The notes below the pieces were generated by a model that was not told where the DNA came from, made no database searches, and saw only the letters and a program-made list of their open reading frames with translations. A DNA stretch of 7,230 nt from NCBI GenBank assembly GCA_016206385.1, contig JACQRS010000062.1, positions 1 to 7,230 of the forward strand, in the 5' to 3' direction. The position numbers and the translations under genes were made by a program. The DNA is from Candidatus Rokuibacteriota bacterium. GTDB taxonomy: Bacteria; Methylomirabilota; Methylomirabilia; Rokubacteriales; CSP1-6. The number at the start of each line of letters is the position of its first letter. Position 1 is the stretch's first letter. Positions 1-5,514 of this stretch are shown here, in pieces.

Positions 1-305
1 ACCTTGGGCGGGACCTCGACCATCCAGAGAAGCTCGAATATCCCCGCGCGGAGGATGATCCGGTCCACCACCGCCATCCGCTCCAGCTCCCAGTGCTCGG
101 CGTACTGGGTGATGAGCTCGTCGATCTTCGCCTGGTGGAGCTTGGTGCCCCTGACCAGGGTGTCGGCGAAGCTCCGCACCTCGTCGTCGACGGGGTGCCG
201 GCCCCAGAACTCCGGCAGGTGCGGACCGGCATCGCCCTCGCCGCGGAGGTCCAGCTGGTAGAGCAGCTGGAGCGCCAGTTCCCGGGCCTTGCGTCGCTTT
301 CCCAT
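1..305 (-). CDS. nusB: Transcription antitermination protein NusB (partial, C-terminus beyond left edge)
   Basis: NusB pairs with NusE (ribosomal protein S10) and binds boxA RNA to support antitermination, chiefly of rRNA operons. About 101 codons are visible; family members are usually 130-160 residues, so the last third is missing. The N-terminal helix shows the family pattern KRRKARELALQLLYQLD (residues 3-19). The region at about 48-94 carries ADTLVRGT (47-54), an ID.LI helix and the strongly conserved HWELERMAVVDRIILR (71-86) followed by AGIFELLW. The ATG at base 305 puts the Arg-rich start at the normal family position. It begins 3 bases after the ribH stop and has no clear Shine-Dalgarno sequence, so translation is probably coupled to ribH. 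RibH-NusB linkage is common in bacteria. Identification is firm from the motifs. Confidence 0.95.
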   Translation of the reverse strand, partial: MGKRRKARELALQLLYQLDLRGEGDAGPHLPEFWGRHPVDDEVRSFADTLVRGTKLHQAKIDELITQYAEHWELERMAVVDRIILRAGIFELLWMVEVPPK

Positions 306-308
306 CGC

Positions 309-833
309 TCAGCGTCGTCCGGCGCCGGTGCCCGTGCCACGGCGACCGGGGCCGGTTCGGGTGTGGCGGGCGGCCCACTCGGCCATCTCCAGGGCGGCGA
401 GCGCCGCTTCCTCCCCCCGGTTTCCCACGGCTCCGCCGGCCCGCTCCCGCGCCTGCTCCTCGTTCAGTGCGGTGACCACGCCGAAGGAGATCGGGACCCC
501 CGTGGTCATGGCGGCCTGCCGGATCCCCGCGGCGGCCTCGCGGGCCACGTGGTCGAAATGCGGGGTCTCGCCCTTGATCACTGCCCCCAGGCACACGAGC
601 GCTCTGAAGCGGCCGGATCGCGCCAGGAGGAGCGCCGCCTGGGGGAGCTCGAATGCGCCGGGGACCCAGTGCACCTCGACGGCCTCCGGGGGAACCCCTC
701 GGTCCCTCAAGGCTTCCAGGGCTCCGTCCAGGAGCCGCTTGGAGATGGCCTCGTTGAAGCGGCCCACGACAATCCCCAGGCGGCGGGCCCCGCGCGCACC
801 CGAGACCGGGCTCTTCGGGCCCCTGCCAGCCAT
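309..833 (-). CDS. ribH: 6,7-dimethyl-8-ribityllumazine synthase (RibH)
   Basis: Cytosolic enzyme that condenses 5-amino-6-ribitylaminouracil with 3,4-dihydroxy-2-butanone 4-phosphate to give lumazine, the substrate of riboflavin synthase. Of 174 residues, the conserved core spans about 18-153: GRFNEAI (24-30), PGAFELP (58-64), GAVIKGETPHFDHV (83-96, with the catalytic His at 92), SFGVVT (116-121), and RAGGAVGNRG (131-140) holding the conserved phosphate-binding Arg. The family is usually about 155 residues. The excess lies in a Gly/Arg-rich N-terminus (1-18), where the usual EG-containing first strand is not obvious, and in a basic, low-complexity C-terminal tail (157-174). The ATG at 833 shares one base with the ribBA stop (TGATG), indicating translational coupling. 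nusB follows after 3 bases. Confidence 0.96.
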   Translation of the reverse strand: MAGRGPKSPVSGARGARRLGIVVGRFNEAISKRLLDGALEALRDRGVPPEAVEVHWVPGAFELPQAALLLARSGRFRALVCLGAVIKGETPHFDHVAREAAAGIRQAAMTTGVPISFGVVTALNEEQARERAGGAVGNRGEEAALAALEMAEWAARHTRTGPGRRGTGTGAGRR

Positions 834-2062
834 CAGCGCGCCCGTTCCTGGGAGAGCGAGGAAAGGAGGTGTCCCAGCTTGGTCTGCTTGGTCTCCAGGT
901 ACCGCCGGTTCGCCTCCGTCGGGGTAATCTCGATGGGCACGCGCTCCACCATTGTGAGCCCGTACCCTTCAAGCCCCACGATCTTCTTCGGGTTGTTGGT
1001 CAGGAGCCGCATCTGTCGAACGCCGAGGTCCACCAGGATCTGGGCGCCGATCCCGTAGTCCCGCAAGTCGGCCCTGAAGCCCAGGGCAAGGTTCGCCTCC
1101 ACCGTATCCTTGCCCTGGTCCTGAAGCTCGTAGGCTCGCATCTTGTTCACGAGTCCGATCCCGCGCCCCTCCTGCCGCATGTACACGAAGACCCCACGCC
1201 CGTCCGTCTGGATGATGGTCAGGGCCTTCTCGAGCTGGGAGCCGCAGTCGCAGCGCATCGAGTGAAACACGTCGCCGGTGAGACACTCGGAGTGGACCCG
1301 GACGAGCACCGGCCTTGCGTCGGCCATTTCCCCGAGCACGAGGGCGAGCGGCACCCGGCTGTCCACGGTGGTCTCGTAGGCGATGGCGGTGAAATCCCCG
1401 AACGGCGTGGGAAGCCGGGTGGTGGCCACACGGCGCACCAGCTTCTCCTTGGTGATCCGGTACTCGATGAGGTCCTTGATGGTAATGACCTTCAGGCCGT
1501 GGGTCCGGGCCAGCTCGAGGAGCTGGGGGACGCGCGCCATCTTGCCGTCCTCGTCCATCACCTCGCAGATGACCCCCGCCGTGGCAAAGCCCGCCAGCCG
1601 CGCCAGGTCAACGGCGGCCTCAGTGTGACCCGCGCGTCTGAGCACGCCGCCGGGCATGGCCCGGAGCGGCAGGATATGGCCGGGCCGCGTCAGGTCCTCG
1701 GGGCGGGAGCCGGGATCCACCAGCGTCTTAATGGTCACGGCGCGGTCGTACGCCGAGGTACCGGTGGTTACGCCCTTCTTGGCGTCCACGGTCACGGTGA
1801 AGGCGGTCCCCATGGGAGCGGTGTTGTCAGAGACCATCATGGAGATGCGGAGCGCATCCAGCCGCTCCCCGACCATCGGGACGCAGATGAGCCCGCGCCC
1901 GTGCTTGGTCATGAAGTTCACGGCTTCAGGGGTCGCCTTCTCGGCGGCCATGAGGAGGTCGCCCTCATTCTCCCGATCCTCGTCGTCCACCACGATGAGG
2001 ATCCGGCCCGTGCGGATCTCCTGGATGGCGCTCTCGACGGAAGCGAACTCCCGCTCGGTCAT
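833..2062 (-). CDS. ribBA: Bifunctional 3,4-dihydroxy-2-butanone-4-phosphate synthase / GTP cyclohydrolase II (RibBA)
   Basis: Makes both riboflavin precursors: the RibB half converts ribulose 5-phosphate to dihydroxybutanone phosphate plus formate, and the RibA half opens GTP to the diaminopyrimidine. The protein has 409 residues, normal for RibBA. Residues 1-203 are RibB, with the acidic metal-binding loop DDEDRENEGD (26-35), the RPGHILPL segment (126-133) and HTEAAVDL (146-153). Residues 204-400 are RibA, with zinc ligands Cys260, Cys271 and Cys273 (HSECLTGD...RCDCGS), MRQEGRGIGL (295-304), the DLRDYG segment bearing the catalytic Asp332/Arg334 pair, and LLTNNPKK (353-360). Both active sites look intact. 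The frame stays open for 79 codons upstream, but that stretch lies inside ribE and does not resemble the family. The ATG at 2062 overlaps the ribE stop by four bases (ATGA), has a GAGGA ribosome site, and starts the recognisable domain. Confidence 0.97.
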   Translation of the reverse strand: MTEREFASVESAIQEIRTGRILIVVDDEDRENEGDLLMAAEKATPEAVNFMTKHGRGLICVPMVGERLDALRISMMVSDNTAPMGTAFTVTVDAKKGVTTGTSAYDRAVTIKTLVDPGSRPEDLTRPGHILPLRAMPGGVLRRAGHTEAAVDLARLAGFATAGVICEVMDEDGKMARVPQLLELARTHGLKVITIKDLIEYRITKEKLVRRVATTRLPTPFGDFTAIAYETTVDSRVPLALVLGEMADARPVLVRVHSECLTGDVFHSMRCDCGSQLEKALTIIQTDGRGVFVYMRQEGRGIGLVNKMRAYELQDQGKDTVEANLALGFRADLRDYGIGAQILVDLGVRQMRLLTNNPKKIVGLEGYGLTMVERVPIEITPTEANRRYLETKQTKLGHLLSSLSQERAR

Positions 2063-2679
2063 CGGGCATCCTCGGGCTTCAGGTAGGGGCTGGTTTCGAG
2101 GAAGCGAAAGAGATACTTGCCGATCACGTCCATCTCCAGGTTCACCCGGGCGCCGACCCCGCGCGCCCCAAGCGTCGTCACCGCCAGCGTGTGGGGGATC
2201 ACCATCACCTCGAAGCTTCCCCGGGTGACTTCGGCGACGGTGAGGCTCACCCCGTCCACAGCCACCGATCCTCTCGGGATCAGGTGGCGCTCGAGGCACG
2301 GGTCCGGCACCGCGATCCTCATCCTGACCGTGTCTCCCTCCCGAACCGCCGCAGCGACCGTGCCCACGCCATCGGCATGGCCCAGGAGCAGGTGCCCGCC
2401 CACGGGCGCCCCCAGGCGGAGCGGCCGCTCGAGGTTCACCTGATCGCCGGCGACCAGCTCACCGAGCGTGCTCACCCGTAAAGTCTCGGGGCCGAGGTCA
2501 AAGGCGAGCGACCCACCGCCCCGCTCCACCACGGTGAGGCAGACCCCGTTGACTGCCAGGCTCGCCCCCGGCTCGCTTGCTTCGAGCACGCGCCCCGCCT
2601 TCACGGTAAGCCGCCAGGCACCCGCACCCCTGGCCAGCTCCACCACCTCGCCCAGTTCCTCGACGATCCCGGTAAACAT
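2059..2679 (-). CDS. ribE: Riboflavin synthase, alpha subunit type (RibE)
   Basis: Final step of the pathway: dismutates two molecules of 6,7-dimethyl-8-ribityllumazine to riboflavin and the ribitylaminouracil that RibH reuses. The 206 residues are a normal length and contain the two tandem lumazine-binding barrels. Barrel 1 (about 1-93) has the diagnostic N-terminus MFTGIVEE, VNGVCLTV (43-50) and ETLRVSTLGEL (65-75). Barrel 2 (about 94-190) has GGHLLLGHADGVG (94-106), VDGVSLTV (141-148), IPHTLAVTTL (161-170) and VNLEMDVIGKY (179-189). GHADG replaces the more usual GHVDG, a conservative change. The start is fixed by the MFTG signature. The ATG lies one base after the ribD TAA with no clear Shine-Dalgarno sequence, and the stop overlaps the ribBA start by four bases, so it sits in a coupled rib operon. 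The gene is called ribC or ribE depending on the organism. Confidence 0.96.
   Translation of the reverse strand: MFTGIVEELGEVVELARGAGAWRLTVKAGRVLEASEPGASLAVNGVCLTVVERGGGSLAFDLGPETLRVSTLGELVAGDQVNLERPLRLGAPVGGHLLLGHADGVGTVAAAVREGDTVRMRIAVPDPCLERHLIPRGSVAVDGVSLTVAEVTRGSFEVMVIPHTLAVTTLGARGVGARVNLEMDVIGKYLFRFLETSPYLKPEDAR
2069..2073 (-). promoter_or_regulatory. Ribosome binding site of ribBA
   Basis: GAGGA on the minus strand, inside the last codons of ribE, six bases before the ATG at 2062. The spacing is optimal. It supports this start over the longer upstream open frame, and the overlap with the ribE stop suggests coupled translation. Confidence 0.65.
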
Positions 2680-2680
2680 T

Positions 2681-3796
2681 TTACTGCGGTTCCAGATCCC
2701 CTTCGATGAGGAGATCCTCGCCCAAGCGCTCCACCGTCATCCGCCGCAGGCGGAACGCCTCTTTCAGGCTTCGCCCCCGTCCTCCCACCAGGCCCCGTGC
2801 GCCGGCGCCTCCCAGAAGGAGCGGGGCCACAAAGAGGGAAACCCGGTCCACGAGGCCGGCTTCCAGGAAGGCGGCATTCAACTCCCCTCCTCCCTCGAGA
2901 AGGAGGGAGACCACCTCCCGTTCGGCCAGGGCGCCGAGCAACGCCGCCAGATCGACCCGGCCGTCGCGCGCCGGAAGCCGCAGCACGGTCACACCCCTCG
3001 CCTCCAGACTCCTCACGCGATCCTGGGAGGCGGACTCGGTGACGGCGATCAGGGCGCGGTCGGGACGACCAGCGGTGAGGACGCGAGCCGTCAGAGGCGT
3101 ACGCGCCCGGCTGTCAACCACCACTCGAAACGGCTCCCGCGGCCACGGCTCAGGAAGCCTCACGGTGAGGAGCGGATCGTCCGCGAGCACGGTGCCGATC
3201 CCGACAGCGATGGCATCGGCGCGCCTCCGGAGCCGGTGGGCGGCTTGCCGAGCCGGCTCTCCGGTGATCCAGCGCGAGGTCATGTCCCAGGCGGCGATCT
3301 TGCCGTCCAGGCTGAGCGCGCCCTTGAGCGTCACGAACGGACGGCGCTCCAGCACGAAGGTGAAGAACGGCCGGTTGAGCTCTCGGGCCTCGGTCTCCAG
3401 GAGCCCCACGTTCACCTCCGCCCCGGCTCCCCTGAGCGCCTCGATCCCGCGGCCGTTGACCTTCGGGTTCGGGTCGGCAACCGCCACGACGACCCGGCTG
3501 ATTCCGGCCGCCAGAACCACCGGCACGCACGGGCCGGTTCGTCCGTGATGGACGCACGGCTCGAGCGTCACATAGAGCGTCGCGCCGCGGGCTCTGGCGC
3601 CGGCGGCCTCGAGCGCCTCGACCTCGGCATGGGGAGCTCCCGCCTCCCGATGGTAGCCCTCAGCCACCACCGTTCCGTCTCTCCCCACGACGGCGCCGAC
3701 CAGCGGGTTGGGCGACGTGAGCCCTTCGGCTCGAGAGGCCAGCTCAAGGGCCCTCAGCATGAACGCGCGATCCTCAGGGGCCGAAATGTGAGACAT
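2681..3796 (-). CDS. ribD: Bifunctional diaminohydroxyphosphoribosylaminopyrimidine deaminase / 5-amino-6-(5-phosphoribosylamino)uracil reductase (RibD)
   Basis: Catalyses the second and third steps of riboflavin synthesis from GTP: deamination of the pyrimidine ring, then NADPH-dependent reduction of the ribose side chain. The 371 residues match the family length. Residues 1-148 are the zinc-dependent deaminase: NPLVGAVV (30-37), PHAEVEAL with zinc ligand His56 and proton-shuttle Glu58, and EPCVHHGRTGPC with Cys81 and Cys90. Residues 152-371 are the reductase: LSLDGKIA (161-168), the WITGEPAR segment, GIGTVLADDPLLTVR (199-213), VVVDSR (225-230) and LLLEGGGELNAAFLEAGLVD (298-317). It begins 6 bases after the ftsY stop and ends one base before ribE. 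The ATG at 3796 is favoured by the GAGGAG immediately before it. Met13 (base 3760), near where many RibD proteins start, is an alternative preceded by TGAGGA. Confidence 0.96.
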   Translation of the reverse strand: MSHISAPEDRAFMLRALELASRAEGLTSPNPLVGAVVGRDGTVVAEGYHREAGAPHAEVEALEAAGARARGATLYVTLEPCVHHGRTGPCVPVVLAAGISRVVVAVADPNPKVNGRGIEALRGAGAEVNVGLLETEARELNRPFFTFVLERRPFVTLKGALSLDGKIAAWDMTSRWITGEPARQAAHRLRRRADAIAVGIGTVLADDPLLTVRLPEPWPREPFRVVVDSRARTPLTARVLTAGRPDRALIAVTESASQDRVRSLEARGVTVLRLPARDGRVDLAALLGALAEREVVSLLLEGGGELNAAFLEAGLVDRVSLFVAPLLLGGAGARGLVGGRGRSLKEAFRLRRMTVERLGEDLLIEGDLEPQ

Positions 3797-3802
3797 CTCC
3801 TC
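3797..3802 (-). promoter_or_regulatory. Ribosome binding site candidate of ribD, abutting the start codon
   Basis: GAGGAG on the minus strand fills the six bases between the ftsY TGA and the ribD ATG. It is a strong anti-Shine-Dalgarno match but has no spacer before the ATG, which is closer than the usual 5-9 bases. It may serve the ATG inefficiently, or re-initiation after ftsY termination may matter more. The alternative start at base 3760 has TGAGGA about 10 bases upstream. Confidence 0.4.
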
Positions 3803-4723
3803 TCACTCGGGCAGCAGGGCCGAGACAAAGGCTTTGGGGTCGAAGGGCTGCAGATCCTCACTCCCCTCCCCGGTGCCGACCAGCTTGATGGGAAGCCCCA
3901 GCTCCTGGTGGATCCTGACCACGATGCCACCCCGCGCGGTCCCATCCAGCTTGGTGAGCACGACGCCGGTGAGCCCCACGTGAGCCGAGAAGAGCTTGGC
4001 CTGGGCGAGCCCGTTCTGCCCGGTGGGCGCATCCAGCACCATGAGCCGCTCGTGCGGTGCACCGGGCAGCTGCTTGGCCGCCACGCGGGTAAGCTTGGCC
4101 AGCTCCTCCATCAGCGGCTGCTTGGTGTGGAGCCGGCCCGCGGTGTCCACGATCAGCACATCCACCTTCCGGGCCATCGCCGCCTTGACGGCGTCGAACA
4201 CGACGGCCCCCGGGTCAGCGCCCGCGGCCTGGTGGATCACGGAAACGCCGACGCGCTCACCCCAGACCTGGAGCTGCTCGATGCCGGCAGCGCGAAAGGT
4301 GTCGGCGGCGGCGAGGAGCACGGTTTTGCCGCGGGCTTTGAGGGCAGCGGCGAGCTTGCCGCAGGTGGTGGTCTTCCCCGAGCCGTTGACGCCGAGGACA
4401 AAGAGGACCGACGGGGTGTGGCTCAGGTCCAGCGGCCGAGCTGCCGGCTCCAGGGTCTCCAGGAGCAGCCGGCGCAGCACGTCCCTGACGTCCTCGGGCG
4501 AGGTCACCCGCCCCGCCCGAAGTTCCTCTCGGAGCCGCTCAGTGAAGTGGCGCGCGGTGGCGGGCCCCAGATCGGCAGCGAGCAGAAGCTCCTCCAGCTC
4601 CTCGAGGAACCGTTCGTCCACGGCCCGGCGTGAAAGGAGCGTCGCCAGCCCGTCGTGGAGGAGGCGCTGGGAGCGGCCGAGCCCCTGACGCAGCCGATCG
4701 GCGACGGCAGCGACCCAGCTCAC
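3803..4723 (-). CDS. ftsY: Signal recognition particle receptor FtsY
   Basis: GTPase at the inner face of the membrane that binds the Ffh GTPase of SRP and hands nascent membrane proteins to the translocon. The 306 residues comprise an N domain (about 1-100, with FLEELEELLLAADLG at 39-53) and a G domain. The G domain has the P-loop GVNGSGKTTT (111-120), DTFRAAGIEQL (141-151), DTAGRL (193-198), the FtsY-specific DAPTGQN (231-237), TKLDGTARGG (257-266) and GTGEGSEDLQPFDP (283-296). DAxTGQN and the C-terminal DLxPFDP pattern mark FtsY rather than Ffh, and there is no M domain. The long acidic N-terminal A domain of E. coli FtsY is absent, as in many short FtsY proteins. The start is a GTG at 4723 overlapping the rodZ stop by four bases (GTGA); the frame is open 50 codons further but there it reads through rodZ in a non-family frame. 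Confidence 0.95.
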   Translation of the reverse strand: MSWVAAVADRLRQGLGRSQRLLHDGLATLLSRRAVDERFLEELEELLLAADLGPATARHFTERLREELRAGRVTSPEDVRDVLRRLLLETLEPAARPLDLSHTPSVLFVLGVNGSGKTTTCGKLAAALKARGKTVLLAAADTFRAAGIEQLQVWGERVGVSVIHQAAGADPGAVVFDAVKAAMARKVDVLIVDTAGRLHTKQPLMEELAKLTRVAAKQLPGAPHERLMVLDAPTGQNGLAQAKLFSAHVGLTGVVLTKLDGTARGGIVVRIHQELGLPIKLVGTGEGSEDLQPFDPKAFVSALLPE

Positions 4724-5457
4724 GGCTTCGACGCCTCCGCGTCCCGGGGGAGGACCAGCTCGCGGATGACCGTGCCTTTGTTGCCGAGGGGCGGGATCGG
4801 CCGACCGTTGAGCTCCAGGCTGACGCCGCCTGCGTTGCCGATGGTGACGACGAAACGCTTTGTCGAGGTCCACTCGCGCGTGGCGCCGGCCGGGAGCAGC
4901 TCCTGCACGACCTGGCCGTCGTCTGTCTGGACGCTGATCCAGGTGGGCTCGCTGGCGCGGGCCACTAACCGGGAGGGCCCCGCCTCCGCAGCTCTGGCCG
5001 GTTGCTCAGCGGGTGGCACGGCCTGAGGGGTCGCGGCCGGAGCGGAGGGCGCAGCCGCCGGCGGCGGGCTGGCGACTTTGGGGCGGCGGCTCTGGAGTGC
5101 CAGCGTCAGCACGAAGAGGCTGAGCCCGAGGACGATCAGGAGCACGAGGCTGATCAGGACCGGGCTTCGCCATCGGGAGTCCTGGGTCCGAGCGAGCGTC
5201 ACGGGAGGCACCGGTGTGAGAGACTCGCCGATGATCTCGCGATACCGCGCGAGCGCCTCGTCAGGCGGCTCGTTCAGGACCTGGCAGTAGGCCCGGATGA
5301 ATCCCTTCGTGAAGGCCGGGGCGGGGAGATGATTGAGAGAGTCAGCCTCGAGCGCCTCCAGGTAGCGTTGCCCCACTCGGGTCGTGCGCGCCACCTCCGC
5401 CAGGGAGAGCCCTCTGGCCTGCCGAAGCTCACGGAGGTATGGGCCAAGCGAGTGCAT
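4720..5457 (-). CDS. rodZ: RodZ-like membrane protein: helix-turn-helix, one transmembrane segment, DUF4115-type domain
   Basis: Predicted single-pass inner-membrane protein of the RodZ family; characterised members bind MreB and help set rod shape. Of 245 residues, about 5-70 form the cytoplasmic HTH_25-type domain (YLRELRQARGLSLAEVA at 7-23, then RYLEALE and the family signature PAPAFTKGFIRAYC at 45-58). A short basic stretch (about 90-97) precedes a hydrophobic transmembrane helix (about 100-121), then SRRPK. An Ala/Pro-rich linker (about 129-163) leads to a beta-rich outer domain (about 164-237, including WISVQTDDGQ, LLPAG and LNGRPI) resembling DUF4115. It is shorter than E. coli RodZ (337 residues), mainly in the linker. 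The ATG at 5457 places the HTH at the normal distance from the N-terminus. No mreB is in the window; the neighbours are smc and ftsY, so the shape role is inferred from family only. Confidence 0.88.
   Translation of the reverse strand: MHSLGPYLRELRQARGLSLAEVARTTRVGQRYLEALEADSLNHLPAPAFTKGFIRAYCQVLNEPPDEALARYREIIGESLTPVPPVTLARTQDSRWRSPVLISLVLLIVLGLSLFVLTLALQSRRPKVASPPPAAAPSAPAATPQAVPPAEQPARAAEAGPSRLVARASEPTWISVQTDDGQVVQELLPAGATREWTSTKRFVVTIGNAGGVSLELNGRPIPPLGNKGTVIRELVLPRDAEASKP
4734..4738 (-). promoter_or_regulatory. Ribosome binding site candidate of ftsY
   Basis: GGAGG on the minus strand, 10 bases before the proposed GTG start at 4723 and within the last codons of rodZ. The spacer is slightly long but workable. 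It supports GTG as the start, since no in-frame ATG lies near the beginning of the N domain. Confidence 0.45.
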
Positions 5458-5514
5458 GGGTCACCAAGGGAAGTCTAATCCAGAGGCGGGCAGAAAATCA
5501 ACGCGCGAGAGGAT
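5458..5514 (-). other. smc-rodZ intergenic spacer, the only real gap in the window
   Basis: Fifty-seven bases between the smc TAA and the rodZ ATG. It is more AT-rich than its surroundings in the middle. I see no inverted repeat followed by a T-run, so no intrinsic terminator separates smc from rodZ. It contains a weak promoter-like pair, listed separately, and GGTGA just before the rodZ ATG as a poor ribosome site. Confidence 0.6.
5472..5501 (-). promoter_or_regulatory. Weak sigma70-like promoter candidate before rodZ
   Basis: On the minus strand TTGATT (bases 5501-5496, four of six matching TTGACA) lies 18 bases before TAGACT (bases 5477-5472, four of six matching TATAAT). The -10 box ends 14 bases before the rodZ ATG, which would leave a leader of only about 6-8 bases. 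In a GC-rich genome such AT-rich boxes stand out, but chance matches at this level are common and the very short leader argues against it. Confidence 0.22.

Noticed and set aside
319..328. Perfect 10-base palindrome CCGGCGCCGG near the ribH-nusB junction, considered as a terminator stem
   Set aside because: It has no loop and no T-run on either strand, lies inside the ribH coding sequence, and such palindromes are expected in GC-rich DNA.
93..2086. Plus-strand open frames of 321 and 405 codons across nusB, ribH and ribBA
   Set aside because: Both are antisense shadows of well-supported genes; their translations show no family motifs and no ribosome site of note.
2063..2299. Upstream extension of the ribBA frame (79 codons)
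   Set aside because: It lies inside ribE, is Arg/Gly/Pro-rich and unlike RibB, and the internal ATG at 2062 has a good ribosome site and the expected domain start.
2468..4633. Long plus-strand open frame of about 721 codons across ribD and ftsY
   Set aside because: It is antisense to two genes with intact catalytic motifs, has a low-complexity composition typical of GC-rich shadow frames, and shows no recognisable domain.
4724..4873. Upstream extension of the ftsY frame to an ATG at 4873 as a possible A domain
   Set aside because: The 50 residues are basic (Arg/His/Pro-rich) rather than acidic and are simply another frame of rodZ; the GTG at 4723 fits better.
5458..5514. Possible intrinsic terminator after smc
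   Set aside because: No stem-loop followed by T residues can be drawn in the 57-base gap.
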